DNA from: Verrucomicrobiota bacterium
GTDB taxonomy: Bacteria > Verrucomicrobiota > Verrucomicrobiia > Opitutales > Opitutaceae
Direction: 5' to 3'
Assembly (NCBI GenBank): GCA_023433275.1
Contig: JAEZDN010000083.1
Span: forward strand, 1-33,327
DNA length: 33,327 nucleotides
Shown here: positions 8,312 through 16,568 of the stretch, piece after piece
Layout: each line of letters starts with the position of its first letter
Numbering within the stretch: the first letter of the stretch is position 1
Made by a program: the position numbers and the translations under genes
The notes under the pieces: model-generated
The model's database searches: none
Told to the model about the DNA's origin: nothing
What the model saw: only the letters and a program-made list of their open reading frames with translations

Positions 8312-9252
8312 ACCTCAAGAAACTCACGCCCGACGAACGGGCCGCCCTGGAAAAACTGGCCTTCGAGATCCGCGTGCTCAGCCTGGAATTCATCACCGGC
8401 TCCGGCTGGGGCCACATCGGCGGATCGTTCTCCGAGGCGGAATTGCTCGCCTGCCTCTACGGCGGCGCGCTCAACGTCTCCCCCGACACGACGTCGAACC
8501 CCGAGCGCGACCGGTTCGTCCTGTCCAAGGCGCACGCCTCGCCCGCTTTCTACGCCGCGCTGGCGCTGCGAGGATTCTTCCCGATGGAACGGGTTTACCA
8601 GTATTGCCGGCTCGGCGGACTCGACGGCCACACCCAGCGCAACAACCCCGCGGGCGTCGAATATTCCGGCGGTTCACTCGGCACGGGCCTGTCCTTCGCC
8701 GCCGGGCTCGCGCACGCGCTGCGCCTGCGCGAGCAGTTTTCCCCGCGGGTCGTCTGCCTCGTCGGTGACGGCGAATGCACCGAGGGCCAGATCTGGGAGG
8801 CCGCCCTCTTCGCCGCGCACACCAGGCTCGATAACCTCGTCGCCATCGTGGACTACAACAAGGTCATGGCCAAGGGCCGCATGTGCGAGATGATCGGCGT
8901 CGAGCCCTTTGAGGACAAATGGCGGGCCTTCGGTTGGGAGACGTTGACCGTCGACGGGCACGACGTCGACGAGGTCTGCCGCGCCCTGCACCGCGCATTC
9001 TACCTCGAGCGCAAGGGCCGCCCGGTGTGCATCGTCGCCCACACCGTGAAGGGGCGCGGCGTGCCCGAGTGCGAGTTCAACTACCAGTGGCATACCCATG
9101 CGCCGTCCGCGGCCAAGGCGGAGGCGTTCCTCGCGGAACTGCGCCGCACCTATGGCGTGGCCAACCGGGCTTTTCACCGGCCGCTGGACCGCCCCGACGA
9201 GGCCGGTCTGGAAGCCGCCATAGCCGTCTCCCTCGCCACCCCTCCGAAATGA
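8308..9252 (+). CDS. Transketolase, N-terminal (TPP-binding) subunit
   Basis: The protein has 314 residues and matches the first half of transketolase: GWGHIGGSFSEAELL, SKAHASPAFYAAL, GSLGTGLSFAAGLAHA, and the thiamine-diphosphate/Mg site GDGECTEGQIWEA with the downstream DYNK. A further typical segment is HTVKGRGVPE, followed by WHTHAPS. It needs the partner encoded immediately downstream to form the active site at the subunit interface. The ATG overlaps the kinase stop and its own stop overlaps the next ATG. Split transketolases include housekeeping-like enzymes and specialised ones such as apulose-4-phosphate transketolase AptAB and the sulfoquinovose-pathway SqwGH. The operon position favours a dedicated catabolic role, which is inference. 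Confidence 0.9.
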   Translation: MNLKKLTPDERAALEKLAFEIRVLSLEFITGSGWGHIGGSFSEAELLACLYGGALNVSPDTTSNPERDRFVLSKAHASPAFYAALALRGFFPMERVYQYCRLGGLDGHTQRNNPAGVEYSGGSLGTGLSFAAGLAHALRLREQFSPRVVCLVGDGECTEGQIWEAALFAAHTRLDNLVAIVDYNKVMAKGRMCEMIGVEPFEDKWRAFGWETLTVDGHDVDEVCRALHRAFYLERKGRPVCIVAHTVKGRGVPECEFNYQWHTHAPSAAKAEAFLAELRRTYGVANRAFHRPLDRPDEAGLEAAIAVSLATPPK

Positions 9253-10193
9253 AATTCTACGAAAAGGAACTGCGCGCGGTCTTCGGCGAAACCCTCGTCG
9301 AGCTCGGCCGCGAATTCCCGCGCCTCGTGGTGCTCGACGCCGACCTCAACACGTCCACGCGGACAGTGTTGTTCCAGCAGGCGTTTCCCCAACGCTTCGT
9401 CCAATGCGGCATCGCCGAGGCCAACATGTTCGGCGTGGCGGGCGGCCTGGCGGCGGAGGGCTTCATCCCGCACGTCGCGACCTTCGCCACGTTCGCCTGC
9501 AAGAAGGCGGCGGACCAGGTCTACATGAACGCCGCGTACCCGCGCCTCAACGTCAAGATCCCCGGCGCCTACCCCGGCATGACCGCCACCGAGTGCGGCC
9601 CGTCCCACAATGTGGCCGAGGACATCGCCATCATGCGCGCGATGCCGCACATGCAGGTGTTCGACTTCGGCGACAATGTCGAACTCGCCTCCGCGCTGCG
9701 CGTGCTGACGCTGACCGATGGCCCCATGTATTACCGGGTGCCGAAGATCAAGGCGCCCGTCCTCTTTTCGCCGGGACATGAGTTTGTCATCGGGCAGGGC
9801 CACGTGCTGCGCGAAGGTCGCCATCTCGCCCTGCTCGGCACCGGTCTCACCACCGCGCTCTGCCTCGCCGCGGCCGAACTGCTGGAGCGGGACGGAATCA
9901 CCGCCACCGTCGTCCACATGCCGTCCATCAAGCCGATCGACGATGACCTGATCGTTGAGTGCGCCCGCCAGTTCCCGCTGCTGGTCACGGTGGAGAACCA
10001 TCGCATCCACGGCGGCTTTGGCAGCGCCGTGGCGGAGGTGACCGCGGACCGTCAACCGGTGCGCGTCGAACGCATCGGCCTGGGCGAAACGGTCTTCGAA
10101 AGCGCGCCCCTCGCCCACCTCATCGAACACTACGGTCTCTGCCCCCGCGCCATCGCCACGCGCTGCGAGGACGCCCTGCGGGCAAACGCATGA
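9249..10193 (+). CDS. Transketolase, C-terminal subunit
   Basis: The protein has 314 residues and matches the pyrimidine-binding and C-terminal domains of transketolase. DADLNTSTRTVLF lies near the start. GIAEANMFGVAGGLAAEG carries the conserved Glu that activates the thiamine cofactor. The C-terminal part has VVHMPSIKPID and VTVENHRIHGGFGSAVAEV, typical of the third transketolase domain. It starts in a 4-bp ATGA overlap with the N-terminal subunit, which favours equimolar synthesis. It should transfer two-carbon ketol units from the phosphorylated product of this operon to an aldose phosphate. The actual donor is unknown. Confidence 0.9.
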   Translation: MKFYEKELRAVFGETLVELGREFPRLVVLDADLNTSTRTVLFQQAFPQRFVQCGIAEANMFGVAGGLAAEGFIPHVATFATFACKKAADQVYMNAAYPRLNVKIPGAYPGMTATECGPSHNVAEDIAIMRAMPHMQVFDFGDNVELASALRVLTLTDGPMYYRVPKIKAPVLFSPGHEFVIGQGHVLREGRHLALLGTGLTTALCLAAAELLERDGITATVVHMPSIKPIDDDLIVECARQFPLLVTVENHRIHGGFGSAVAEVTADRQPVRVERIGLGETVFESAPLAHLIEHYGLCPRAIATRCEDALRANA

Positions 10194-11014
10194 ACCGCCT
10201 GCCCGCCGATCCCCTGCCGCTGTTCGAGGGCTACATGCGCCTCTACGGCACGCCGACCCTCGCGCCGGAATCCGGCGAACCCGGCCTGGCGGGAAAAACC
10301 CTCGGCATCGTCAACGGCTCGGCCTGGACCACGCTGTGGTCGATGTATTTTGGCCGGCGCCATCTGCCCGGCGTGAAGCTGGTCAATGTCGGCAATGAGG
10401 CCGTGCAACTCAACTTCATGGCCGCACACGCCGCCGGCGAGGCCTGCCCGCCGGCGAGCAACATCCGTTGTTTTAAGGATTACGCCGCGGATCTTGTCCG
10501 GCTCTGTCGGCCGGACGCCGTGCTGCTCACCTGCTCGACCATGAACCGCGCGTCCGACCCCGTGCGGCGCGCTCTGCGTGAAGCCGGCGTGCCTCTCGTC
10601 CAGATCGACGAGCCGATGATGGAGGAGGCGGTGACGCTCGGCGGAAAAACGCTCGTGATTGCCACGCATGGCCCGACCGTCGCCAACACGCAGGCCTTGC
10701 TGCGGGAGACGGCCACGCGACTGGGCCGGCCGCTCGCCTTCACGGGCGCGACGGTCGAGGAGGCGTTCCACCTGCTCGGCGAGGGCCGCGTGGTCGAGCA
10801 CAACGATTTGATCGCCCAGGCCATCGACGAGGTGCGCGCCCGCGAGCCCATCGACTCCGTCGTTCTCGCCCAGCTCTCCATGGCCGTGTTCACACTCTCC
10901 CACCCCGATGCGAGCGCCCGCTTCGGCGTGCCGGTCTTGAACAGCGGCGACTGCGGCTTCCGCCGCGTGCGCGACCTGCTGACCGGCGTGACCCGCGCGG
11001 CGTCGTCCCGATGA
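10190..11014 (+). CDS. Asp/Glu/hydantoin racemase superfamily protein
   Basis: The protein has 274 residues. The two-lobed racemase fold is suggested by LGIVNGSAWTT at the start, the VLLTCSTMNRASDPVR segment carrying a likely catalytic Cys115, the VIATHGPTVANTQALL segment opening the second lobe, and SVVLAQLSMAVF where the second cysteine normally sits. That second position has no cysteine; the only later one is Cys255 in NSGDCGF. Members with one cysteine include decarboxylases and isomerases, so a simple two-base racemase is doubtful. The gene is coupled by ATGA overlaps to the transketolase before it and the transporter after it, pointing to a step in the same sugar pathway. Confidence 0.7.
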   Translation: MNRLPADPLPLFEGYMRLYGTPTLAPESGEPGLAGKTLGIVNGSAWTTLWSMYFGRRHLPGVKLVNVGNEAVQLNFMAAHAAGEACPPASNIRCFKDYAADLVRLCRPDAVLLTCSTMNRASDPVRRALREAGVPLVQIDEPMMEEAVTLGGKTLVIATHGPTVANTQALLRETATRLGRPLAFTGATVEEAFHLLGEGRVVEHNDLIAQAIDEVRAREPIDSVVLAQLSMAVFTLSHPDASARFGVPVLNSGDCGFRRVRDLLTGVTRAASSR

Positions 11015-12267
11015 GCGAACCCGCCGCCACCGGATGGTATGCCCGGCACTGGCACTGGTGCGTGCTGGGACTGCTGTTCCTTGCAACTTTTCTCAATTAC
11101 CTCGATCGCCAGACCCTGAGCCTGGCCATCGAGCCCATCTCGGCCGAGCTCGGTCTCGACGTGGCGGAACGCGGACGCCTGCTCGCGGCCTTCGTGTACG
11201 CCTACGCGCTGAGCCATCTCTTCATCGGGTTCATGCTCGACCGGGTGCGGGATCTCCGGCGGTTCTTCCTCTTCATGGTGGCTGGCTGGTCGCTCGCCAC
11301 GATGGCCGTGGGCTGGGCCCACGGCTACACGGAGATGCTCTGGCTGCGGTGCGCGCTCGGGGTGTTCGAGTCCGCCAATTTCCCCCTGGGCTTCCTGCTG
11401 ATTTCCCGGCTCTTCCCGGCGCGACAAAAGGCCTTCGCCGTCGGCATCCTGTCCAGCGGCGCAATCCTGGCGACGCTCGTGGCCCCCAAGACCGTGATCT
11501 ATTTTTCCACCCATCACGACTGGAGGTGGGCATTCCTCCTGTGCGGCGGCCTGGGCCTCCTCTGGCTCGTCCCCTGGTGGCTGGTCTTTCGTGAACCCGA
11601 AAAACGGGCCGCGTTCTGGCCGCAACCCGCGCGAGCAGCCGGGCCCAGGGTGAGCGGGCTCCGTGTACGCGATGTCATCGGTCGCCGCGCCTTCTGGGCC
11701 GTGGCCGGCGTGGGCGTCGGGATCATCCCCGGCCTCTATTTCATGACCCAATGGCTCCCGAGTTACTTCACGCTCGAATGGAAACAGGACTTCAACCAGG
11801 CGCTCGGCAACCGGCTCGTGCTCATCTACCTGATGCAGGACGCGGGTTCCATCCTCGGCGGCCTTCTCGTGTGGCGACTGGTCAGCCGGGGCCGGTCCCT
11901 CCTGCAATCACGCCGGATCGTCATCGCCGCTGCGTACGCCTGCACGCTGCCGATCCTGCTGCTGCCCTCGCTCACCTCGGTCAATCAGGTGGTGGTCGCC
12001 GCGGGCATCTATATTTTCGGCCTGGCCATGTGGATGTCCATTCACGGCGCGTTCAAGCAGGAGGTGAACCGCGCCCAGGTCGGCGCCGTGGCGGCGCTGA
12101 TCGGCTGCCTCGAAACCGGCTTCGCGGCGTTTGTCGTCGGGCGGGTCGGTGACATGGTGCGCGCCGCCGGCGGCTTCATGGGCGTGTTCGTCTTGCTCGG
12201 CGTTTTCCTGGCCTTTGCCGCGATCTGCGGCTTGTTCCTGATCCGGCAACGGGATCTGGATTTGTGA
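11011..12267 (+). CDS. MFS transporter, hexuronate/anion:cation symporter (ACS) type
   Basis: The protein has 418 residues and about 12 hydrophobic segments. FLNYLDRQTLSLA in the first membrane segment and FMLDRVRDLRRFF in the first cytoplasmic loop are characteristic of the ACS family, which imports hexuronates, aldonates and related organic anions by proton symport. It sits in the inner membrane and ends the coupled operon. The family supports an acidic sugar as the operon substrate, in line with the acid-sugar kinase. No clear terminator is seen in the 216-bp gap that follows, which holds an operator. Confidence 0.88.
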   Translation: MSEPAATGWYARHWHWCVLGLLFLATFLNYLDRQTLSLAIEPISAELGLDVAERGRLLAAFVYAYALSHLFIGFMLDRVRDLRRFFLFMVAGWSLATMAVGWAHGYTEMLWLRCALGVFESANFPLGFLLISRLFPARQKAFAVGILSSGAILATLVAPKTVIYFSTHHDWRWAFLLCGGLGLLWLVPWWLVFREPEKRAAFWPQPARAAGPRVSGLRVRDVIGRRAFWAVAGVGVGIIPGLYFMTQWLPSYFTLEWKQDFNQALGNRLVLIYLMQDAGSILGGLLVWRLVSRGRSLLQSRRIVIAAAYACTLPILLLPSLTSVNQVVVAAGIYIFGLAMWMSIHGAFKQEVNRAQVGAVAALIGCLETGFAAFVVGRVGDMVRAAGGFMGVFVLLGVFLAFAAICGLFLIRQRDLDL

Positions 12268-12405
12268 CCAAGTGCTCTTGTCGCGCCCCGGACCGCCGCC
12301 TGTGTTGCAAGCCTTCCGACCGGCCCCTGCTCCGCCCCTCGTCTGAAGAACCAACCAGGTCCATCCGTGGAGCCATCAGTCATGTTCTGCAGGAGCACCG
12401 GCAAC

Positions 12406-12421
12406 ATTCAACTCGATGAAC
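12406..12421. promoter_or_regulatory. Putative LacI-type operator upstream of GH43-like gene (site 4)
   Basis: ATTCAACTCGATGAAC carries the TTCA-N6-TGAA dyad with inner bases TTCAAC/GATGAA. It ends 62 bp before the ATG at 12484. Confidence 0.7.
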
Positions 12422-12483
12422 GGCTGCATCGTTGCAGCGCCGCCATTCTCCCCCACCGTGGGCGGTGACTTCCTTCCGTCCCC

Positions 12484-13458
12484 ATGATCACTCCGCGTTC
12501 CTTCCCCCCGTCACGAACCGGCAGCGCGACGAACGTTCGAAACCCCATCGCGGTTCTCCTCATCGCCATCGTCCTGCCGCTGATGGCATTCGCCGGACCT
12601 CCCGCCCCGCGGCTCGCCGGTCCCTGGGTGAAGATCGCCGGGCGGCCGCCCCTGGAAAAATGGGCCACGCCGAAGGCTGAGCCGGTGGACTTCACGGTCT
12701 TCCAAGCCGATGACGGCACCTGGCAGTTGATCGCCTGCATCCGACACACCGCCCATCCGGGAAACAGCCGGCTGCTCTACCGGTGGAGCAGCCGTGAACT
12801 GATGTCCCCGGATTGGAAACCCGAGGGCATCTTCCTCGCGTCGCGCCCCGACTGGGGCCATCGCGAGGGCCACCTGCAGGCTCCATTCCACGTGAAGGAT
12901 GCCGGCATCCACCACCTGTTCTACAACAGCAACGGAGCCCACCTGCTCACCGGCCCTGATGGCCTCGACTGGAAACCGCATGGGAACAAGGCGGTGTTCC
13001 CCATGGGACGAGACGTTTGCATTCTCGATGATCGCGCGGGCTCGGGCAAATGGATCGCCTACTACACCTCGTCCGAACCCGGCATCAACCCCGCCACGCG
13101 GGATCACACGATCCGCGCGCGCGCCAGCACCTCGCTCACCGGGCCGTGGGAAGAGACCGCGACCGAAATTCCCCCGCTGACCCCTCCGCCGCCGGGATAT
13201 CTGTTCGCCTACGCCGAGAGCCCGTTCGTGCTCCGGCGCGGCAGCCACTACTACCGGTTCGAGCAAATGTATGTCTTCCGGTCGGAGGATCCGTTGCGCT
13301 GGGATACCCCGCCGGTCGCCTCCCTCATGCCGCACGATCCGATCAAGCTGTTGGCCCCGGAAATAATCTCCCACGAGGGCCGCGACTACCTGCTGGCCTA
13401 TCAATGGCGCGGCAAGGATGAGCGGGGCATCTTCATTGCCCCACTCGCCTGGGAATAG
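12484..13458 (+). CDS. Secreted GH43-like five-bladed beta-propeller glycosidase
   Basis: The protein has 324 residues with a signal peptide (hydrophobic core about residues 20-38, ending MAFAG). Beta-propeller features include YRWSSRELMSPDW, HHLFYNSNGAHL and WIAYYTSSEPG. Three acidic residues fit the GH43 arrangement: Asp69 (DFTVFQ) as base, Asp177 (RDVCIL) as modulator and Glu245 (AESPFVLRRGSHYYRF) as acid. The family acts on arabinosides, xylosides, galactosides and related linkages; this member cannot be assigned. It starts a run of three co-oriented degradative genes with short gaps (27 bp to the lyase) and has its own operator. Confidence 0.75.
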   Translation: MITPRSFPPSRTGSATNVRNPIAVLLIAIVLPLMAFAGPPAPRLAGPWVKIAGRPPLEKWATPKAEPVDFTVFQADDGTWQLIACIRHTAHPGNSRLLYRWSSRELMSPDWKPEGIFLASRPDWGHREGHLQAPFHVKDAGIHHLFYNSNGAHLLTGPDGLDWKPHGNKAVFPMGRDVCILDDRAGSGKWIAYYTSSEPGINPATRDHTIRARASTSLTGPWEETATEIPPLTPPPPGYLFAYAESPFVLRRGSHYYRFEQMYVFRSEDPLRWDTPPVASLMPHDPIKLLAPEIISHEGRDYLLAYQWRGKDERGIFIAPLAWE

Positions 13459-13485
13459 ACGCCGGATGGATTTCCTTTCCCATCC

Positions 13486-15372
13486 ATGAATACCGCCCTC
13501 CGCATCCTCACCTGCATCTGCGTTCTCCTGCCGGTGCTGTCCGCTGCCCCAGCCACGTCGCCCGATCCGCTGGCTTCGCTCCGAGTTGAACGACCGCGCC
13601 TGCTCGCCACGGCCGACCAGTGGACGCAACAAATGCGCCGGGCTGACCACGACCCCCAGTTGCGCCGCTTGGGCGAAGGGATCTTGGCTCAAGCCGAGAC
13701 CTTGCTGACCACGCCGGTGGTGACCCGGGAGATGACGGGCCGCCGAATGCTAAGCGTGTCCCGCAACGTGCTCCGTCGCACCCTGCAGCTGGTCACCGCC
13801 CATCATCTGACGGGCAACGCGAGCTTCGCCCGTCGCGCCGAGCAGGAACTCCTCGCCGTCGCCGCCTTCCCGGACTGGAACCCCTCGCATTTCCTCGATG
13901 TGGCCGAAATGACCACGGCCGTGGCCATTGGCTACGACGAACTCTTCACGGTTCTGCCGCCCGCCAGCCGGGACACCTTGCGCGAAGCCATCATCCGGCT
14001 CGGCCTCCGGCCGGGATTGGATCCCCAAGCGCCCCACAATCGCTGGCATGACACGCCGAACAACTGGAACCAGGTTTGCTGGGCGGGAATGATCCTCGGC
14101 GCGCTCGCCATCGCCGACAGCGAGGCCGACCTCGCGCGCGAAATCCTGCAAGCGGCCCGCGGCAGCACCCACCACGGCCTTGCGCCCTACGCTCCCGACG
14201 GGCTCTACCCCGAGGGCCCGGGCTACTGGGCTTACGGCACCACCTACCAGGTGCTCATGATCGAGGCGCTTCGCCACGCCACGGGTCAGGATTGGGCATT
14301 GCCAGCCAGCGAAGGCTTTCTCGCCAGCGCCACGGCCATTTCCCACCTTACGGGACCGACGGGCATGTCATTCAATTTTTCCGACGGCTGGGAGTCAGTT
14401 GGGTTCGCGCCGGCGCTGTTCTGGTTCGCCCGTGAGTCCCGCCAGCCCGACTTGCTCAATCCACACCGACGCAACCTGGCCGCATGGCTGCAACACGATG
14501 CCGCCGACCGCTTCACCCCGCTCGCGTTTCTGTGGTGGACCCCGCTGCCCGCCTCCGCCGAAACCGCCGCCCTCCCGCTCGCGTGGCGGTCCGCCGGCAA
14601 GCAACCGGTCGCCGCGTTCCGCAGTTCGTGGAGCGACCCGAATGCCACCTTTCTGACCACCAAGGGTGGAAGCCCCTCCCTCAATCATGGGCACATGGAC
14701 ATGGGCTCGTTCATCCTCGAAGCCGACGGCGTCCGCTGGGGCCGCGACCTCGGCGCCCAGGACTACAGCGGCTTGGAGGCAAAGGGCATCGACTTGTGGA
14801 ACCGCGCGCAGGACTCGCAGCGCTGGCTGGTTTTCCGGCTGAATAACCACAGCCACAGCACGCTCGTGATCGACGACCAGCCCATGCGGGTGGACGGACA
14901 CGCGACCATTGACCGCTTTTCCGCCGGCGCCGAGCCGTGGGCGATCCTCAACCTCACGCCGGTGTACGCCGGCCAGGCGACCTCGGCCCGTCGCGGCTTT
15001 CGTCTCGATCAGCATCGGCGCGTGCTCGTGCAGGACGAACTCTCCGGCCTGCGTCCCGGCGCCGACGTGCGGTGGGCGCTCGTGACCGGCGCCAGCATCG
15101 AGATTGCAGACGACGGACGGAGCGCCCGTCTCGAGCAGGACAACCGGTCGTTGCAGGTCACATTGCTCTCCCCTGACAGCTTGCGTTTCAAATCGATCCC
15201 CGCCGCCCCCCCGGACAATGGCTTCGATGCCCCCAATCCCAACCGGCGCCTGCTGGTGCTCCACGCAACCGCTCCGGATTCCGGGCGACTCGAACTCACC
15301 GTGTTGATGGCGCCGGGCTCAACCCCGGGTGAGATGCCGGCCGGCGAGTTCCATGCTTTGGCCGATTGGTGA
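13486..15372 (+). CDS. Heparinase II/III-like polysaccharide lyase
   Basis: The protein has 628 residues with an N-terminal signal peptide (about 1-21). An alpha-helical toroid domain (about residues 25-370) carries NNWNQVCWAGM near residue 192 and PDGLYPEGPGYWAYG. A C-terminal beta-sandwich contains NHGHMDMGSFILEADG (Asn400-His403 region), the Heparinase_II_III_C signature. Relatives cleave uronic-acid glycans such as heparan sulfate or alginate by beta-elimination; others have unknown substrates. Its presence suggests that the target glycan contains uronic acid. It lies 27 bp after the GH43-like gene and is probably co-transcribed with it. Confidence 0.82.
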   Translation: MNTALRILTCICVLLPVLSAAPATSPDPLASLRVERPRLLATADQWTQQMRRADHDPQLRRLGEGILAQAETLLTTPVVTREMTGRRMLSVSRNVLRRTLQLVTAHHLTGNASFARRAEQELLAVAAFPDWNPSHFLDVAEMTTAVAIGYDELFTVLPPASRDTLREAIIRLGLRPGLDPQAPHNRWHDTPNNWNQVCWAGMILGALAIADSEADLAREILQAARGSTHHGLAPYAPDGLYPEGPGYWAYGTTYQVLMIEALRHATGQDWALPASEGFLASATAISHLTGPTGMSFNFSDGWESVGFAPALFWFARESRQPDLLNPHRRNLAAWLQHDAADRFTPLAFLWWTPLPASAETAALPLAWRSAGKQPVAAFRSSWSDPNATFLTTKGGSPSLNHGHMDMGSFILEADGVRWGRDLGAQDYSGLEAKGIDLWNRAQDSQRWLVFRLNNHSHSTLVIDDQPMRVDGHATIDRFSAGAEPWAILNLTPVYAGQATSARRGFRLDQHRRVLVQDELSGLRPGADVRWALVTGASIEIADDGRSARLEQDNRSLQVTLLSPDSLRFKSIPAAPPDNGFDAPNPNRRLLVLHATAPDSGRLELTVLMAPGSTPGEMPAGEFHALADW

Positions 15373-15436
15373 TTCTCCTTTTTTCGCGCCTGGCCGCTCA
15401 CCAGCGAGGTCCGGTGGAACCGGTAATGCCCCATTT

Positions 15437-16465
15437 ATGAAAACCCGTCTGCTCTTCTGCCTCACCCTCCTCATCTCCCTGCTCCCGGCGGCTGAACCGG
15501 CCGCACCCGGTGGCCACGCGATCACGATCCAAGGCACCCGCTTCCTCCTGGACGGCCAGCCCTTCCCCCTCACGGGCGTGAGTTTCTTCAACGCCATCTA
15601 CAATCCCGAATTCAACCGCGACACCGCCACGCGCAGGCAATGGCTCGCCAAATTCCAAAAATACGGCGTGAACATGATCCGGGCCTGGGCCCAGTGGGAC
15701 AACCCCAACGGATTCGTCGACGCCGGACCCGACCGCACGCTCTTCACCGCCCAGGGCACGCTCCACGCCCCGCACGTCGCCACCCTGCGTGCGATCCTGG
15801 CCGACGCCGACGCGCTGGGCATGGTTGTTGAACTCGCCCTGTTCGCGAACGAGAGCCGGGCGGCAGGCATCGTGCTCGAGCCCGCCGCCCAGGACCGGGC
15901 GGTCGCCGCGCTCACCACCGAGCTCAAGTCCCACCGCAACCTCGTGCTGCAAATCTGGAATGAGCACGACGAGCGCGTGCGTGAATTGCTCGCCGTGATC
16001 AAGCGCGAGGATCCCACACGCCTCGTGACGAGTTCCCCCGGCTGGGCCGGCCATCTCGGTGACGTGAAGGACAACAACGCCCTCGACTTCCTCACCCCGC
16101 ACACCTCGCGCATGAACCGTCACTGGCGGGTCGCGCCGGACGAAATCGCCTACCTGCTCAAGCGATACAACAAACCCGTCGTTGACGATGAGCCCGCGCG
16201 CAACGGCACGGCCCGATTCGGCGGGCCCGAATACGGTGGCACGTCGCCCCACGATCAAATCATCCAGATCGCCCGCGTGTGGGAACTCGGTGGCTACGTC
16301 GTTTATCACCACGACATGTTCCAAACTGGCTATGGTTCGCCAGCCGTGCCGCCGAGCGGCATTCCCGATCCGGAATTCAGCCCGTATCACCACGAGGTGT
16401 TCAAGTTCCTCGCCCAGCGTGATCGCTACATCCGCGAGGACGCCGTGCCGCCGGCGAAACCGTGA
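15437..16465 (+). CDS. Secreted GH5-like (clan A) TIM-barrel glycoside hydrolase
   Basis: The protein has 342 residues from the ATG at 15437, chosen because it opens with a clear signal peptide (LLFCLTLLISLLPAAEPA). The fold is suggested by RFLLDGQPFPLTGVSFFN, KYGVNMIRAWAQWD, and LQIWNEHDE with a probable acid/base Glu176. KPVVDDEPARNG holds a possible nucleophile, Glu252. It resembles cellulase-family proteins but no subfamily could be recognised. It is last in the plus-strand arm and converges with the Gfo/Idh gene. The 103-bp gap between them contains only a small GTTGG/CCAAC dyad without a T-run. Confidence 0.75.
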   Translation: MKTRLLFCLTLLISLLPAAEPAAPGGHAITIQGTRFLLDGQPFPLTGVSFFNAIYNPEFNRDTATRRQWLAKFQKYGVNMIRAWAQWDNPNGFVDAGPDRTLFTAQGTLHAPHVATLRAILADADALGMVVELALFANESRAAGIVLEPAAQDRAVAALTTELKSHRNLVLQIWNEHDERVRELLAVIKREDPTRLVTSSPGWAGHLGDVKDNNALDFLTPHTSRMNRHWRVAPDEIAYLLKRYNKPVVDDEPARNGTARFGGPEYGGTSPHDQIIQIARVWELGGYVVYHHDMFQTGYGSPAVPPSGIPDPEFSPYHHEVFKFLAQRDRYIREDAVPPAKP

Positions 16466-16568
16466 ACTTTGGTCGAGTCGAACGTTGGTCCAACTTCGCG
16501 CACGAGGTCGTCGCAAGCAACGACCCTGCAGGCGCCACCCGCGCCGCCGGCGTCGCTCCAGCCAACCG

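Noticed and set aside
13464..13485. GGATGG/CCATCC inverted repeat just before the lyase start codon
   Set aside because: The stem is only 6 bp in GC-rich DNA with no T-run and no match to the operator.
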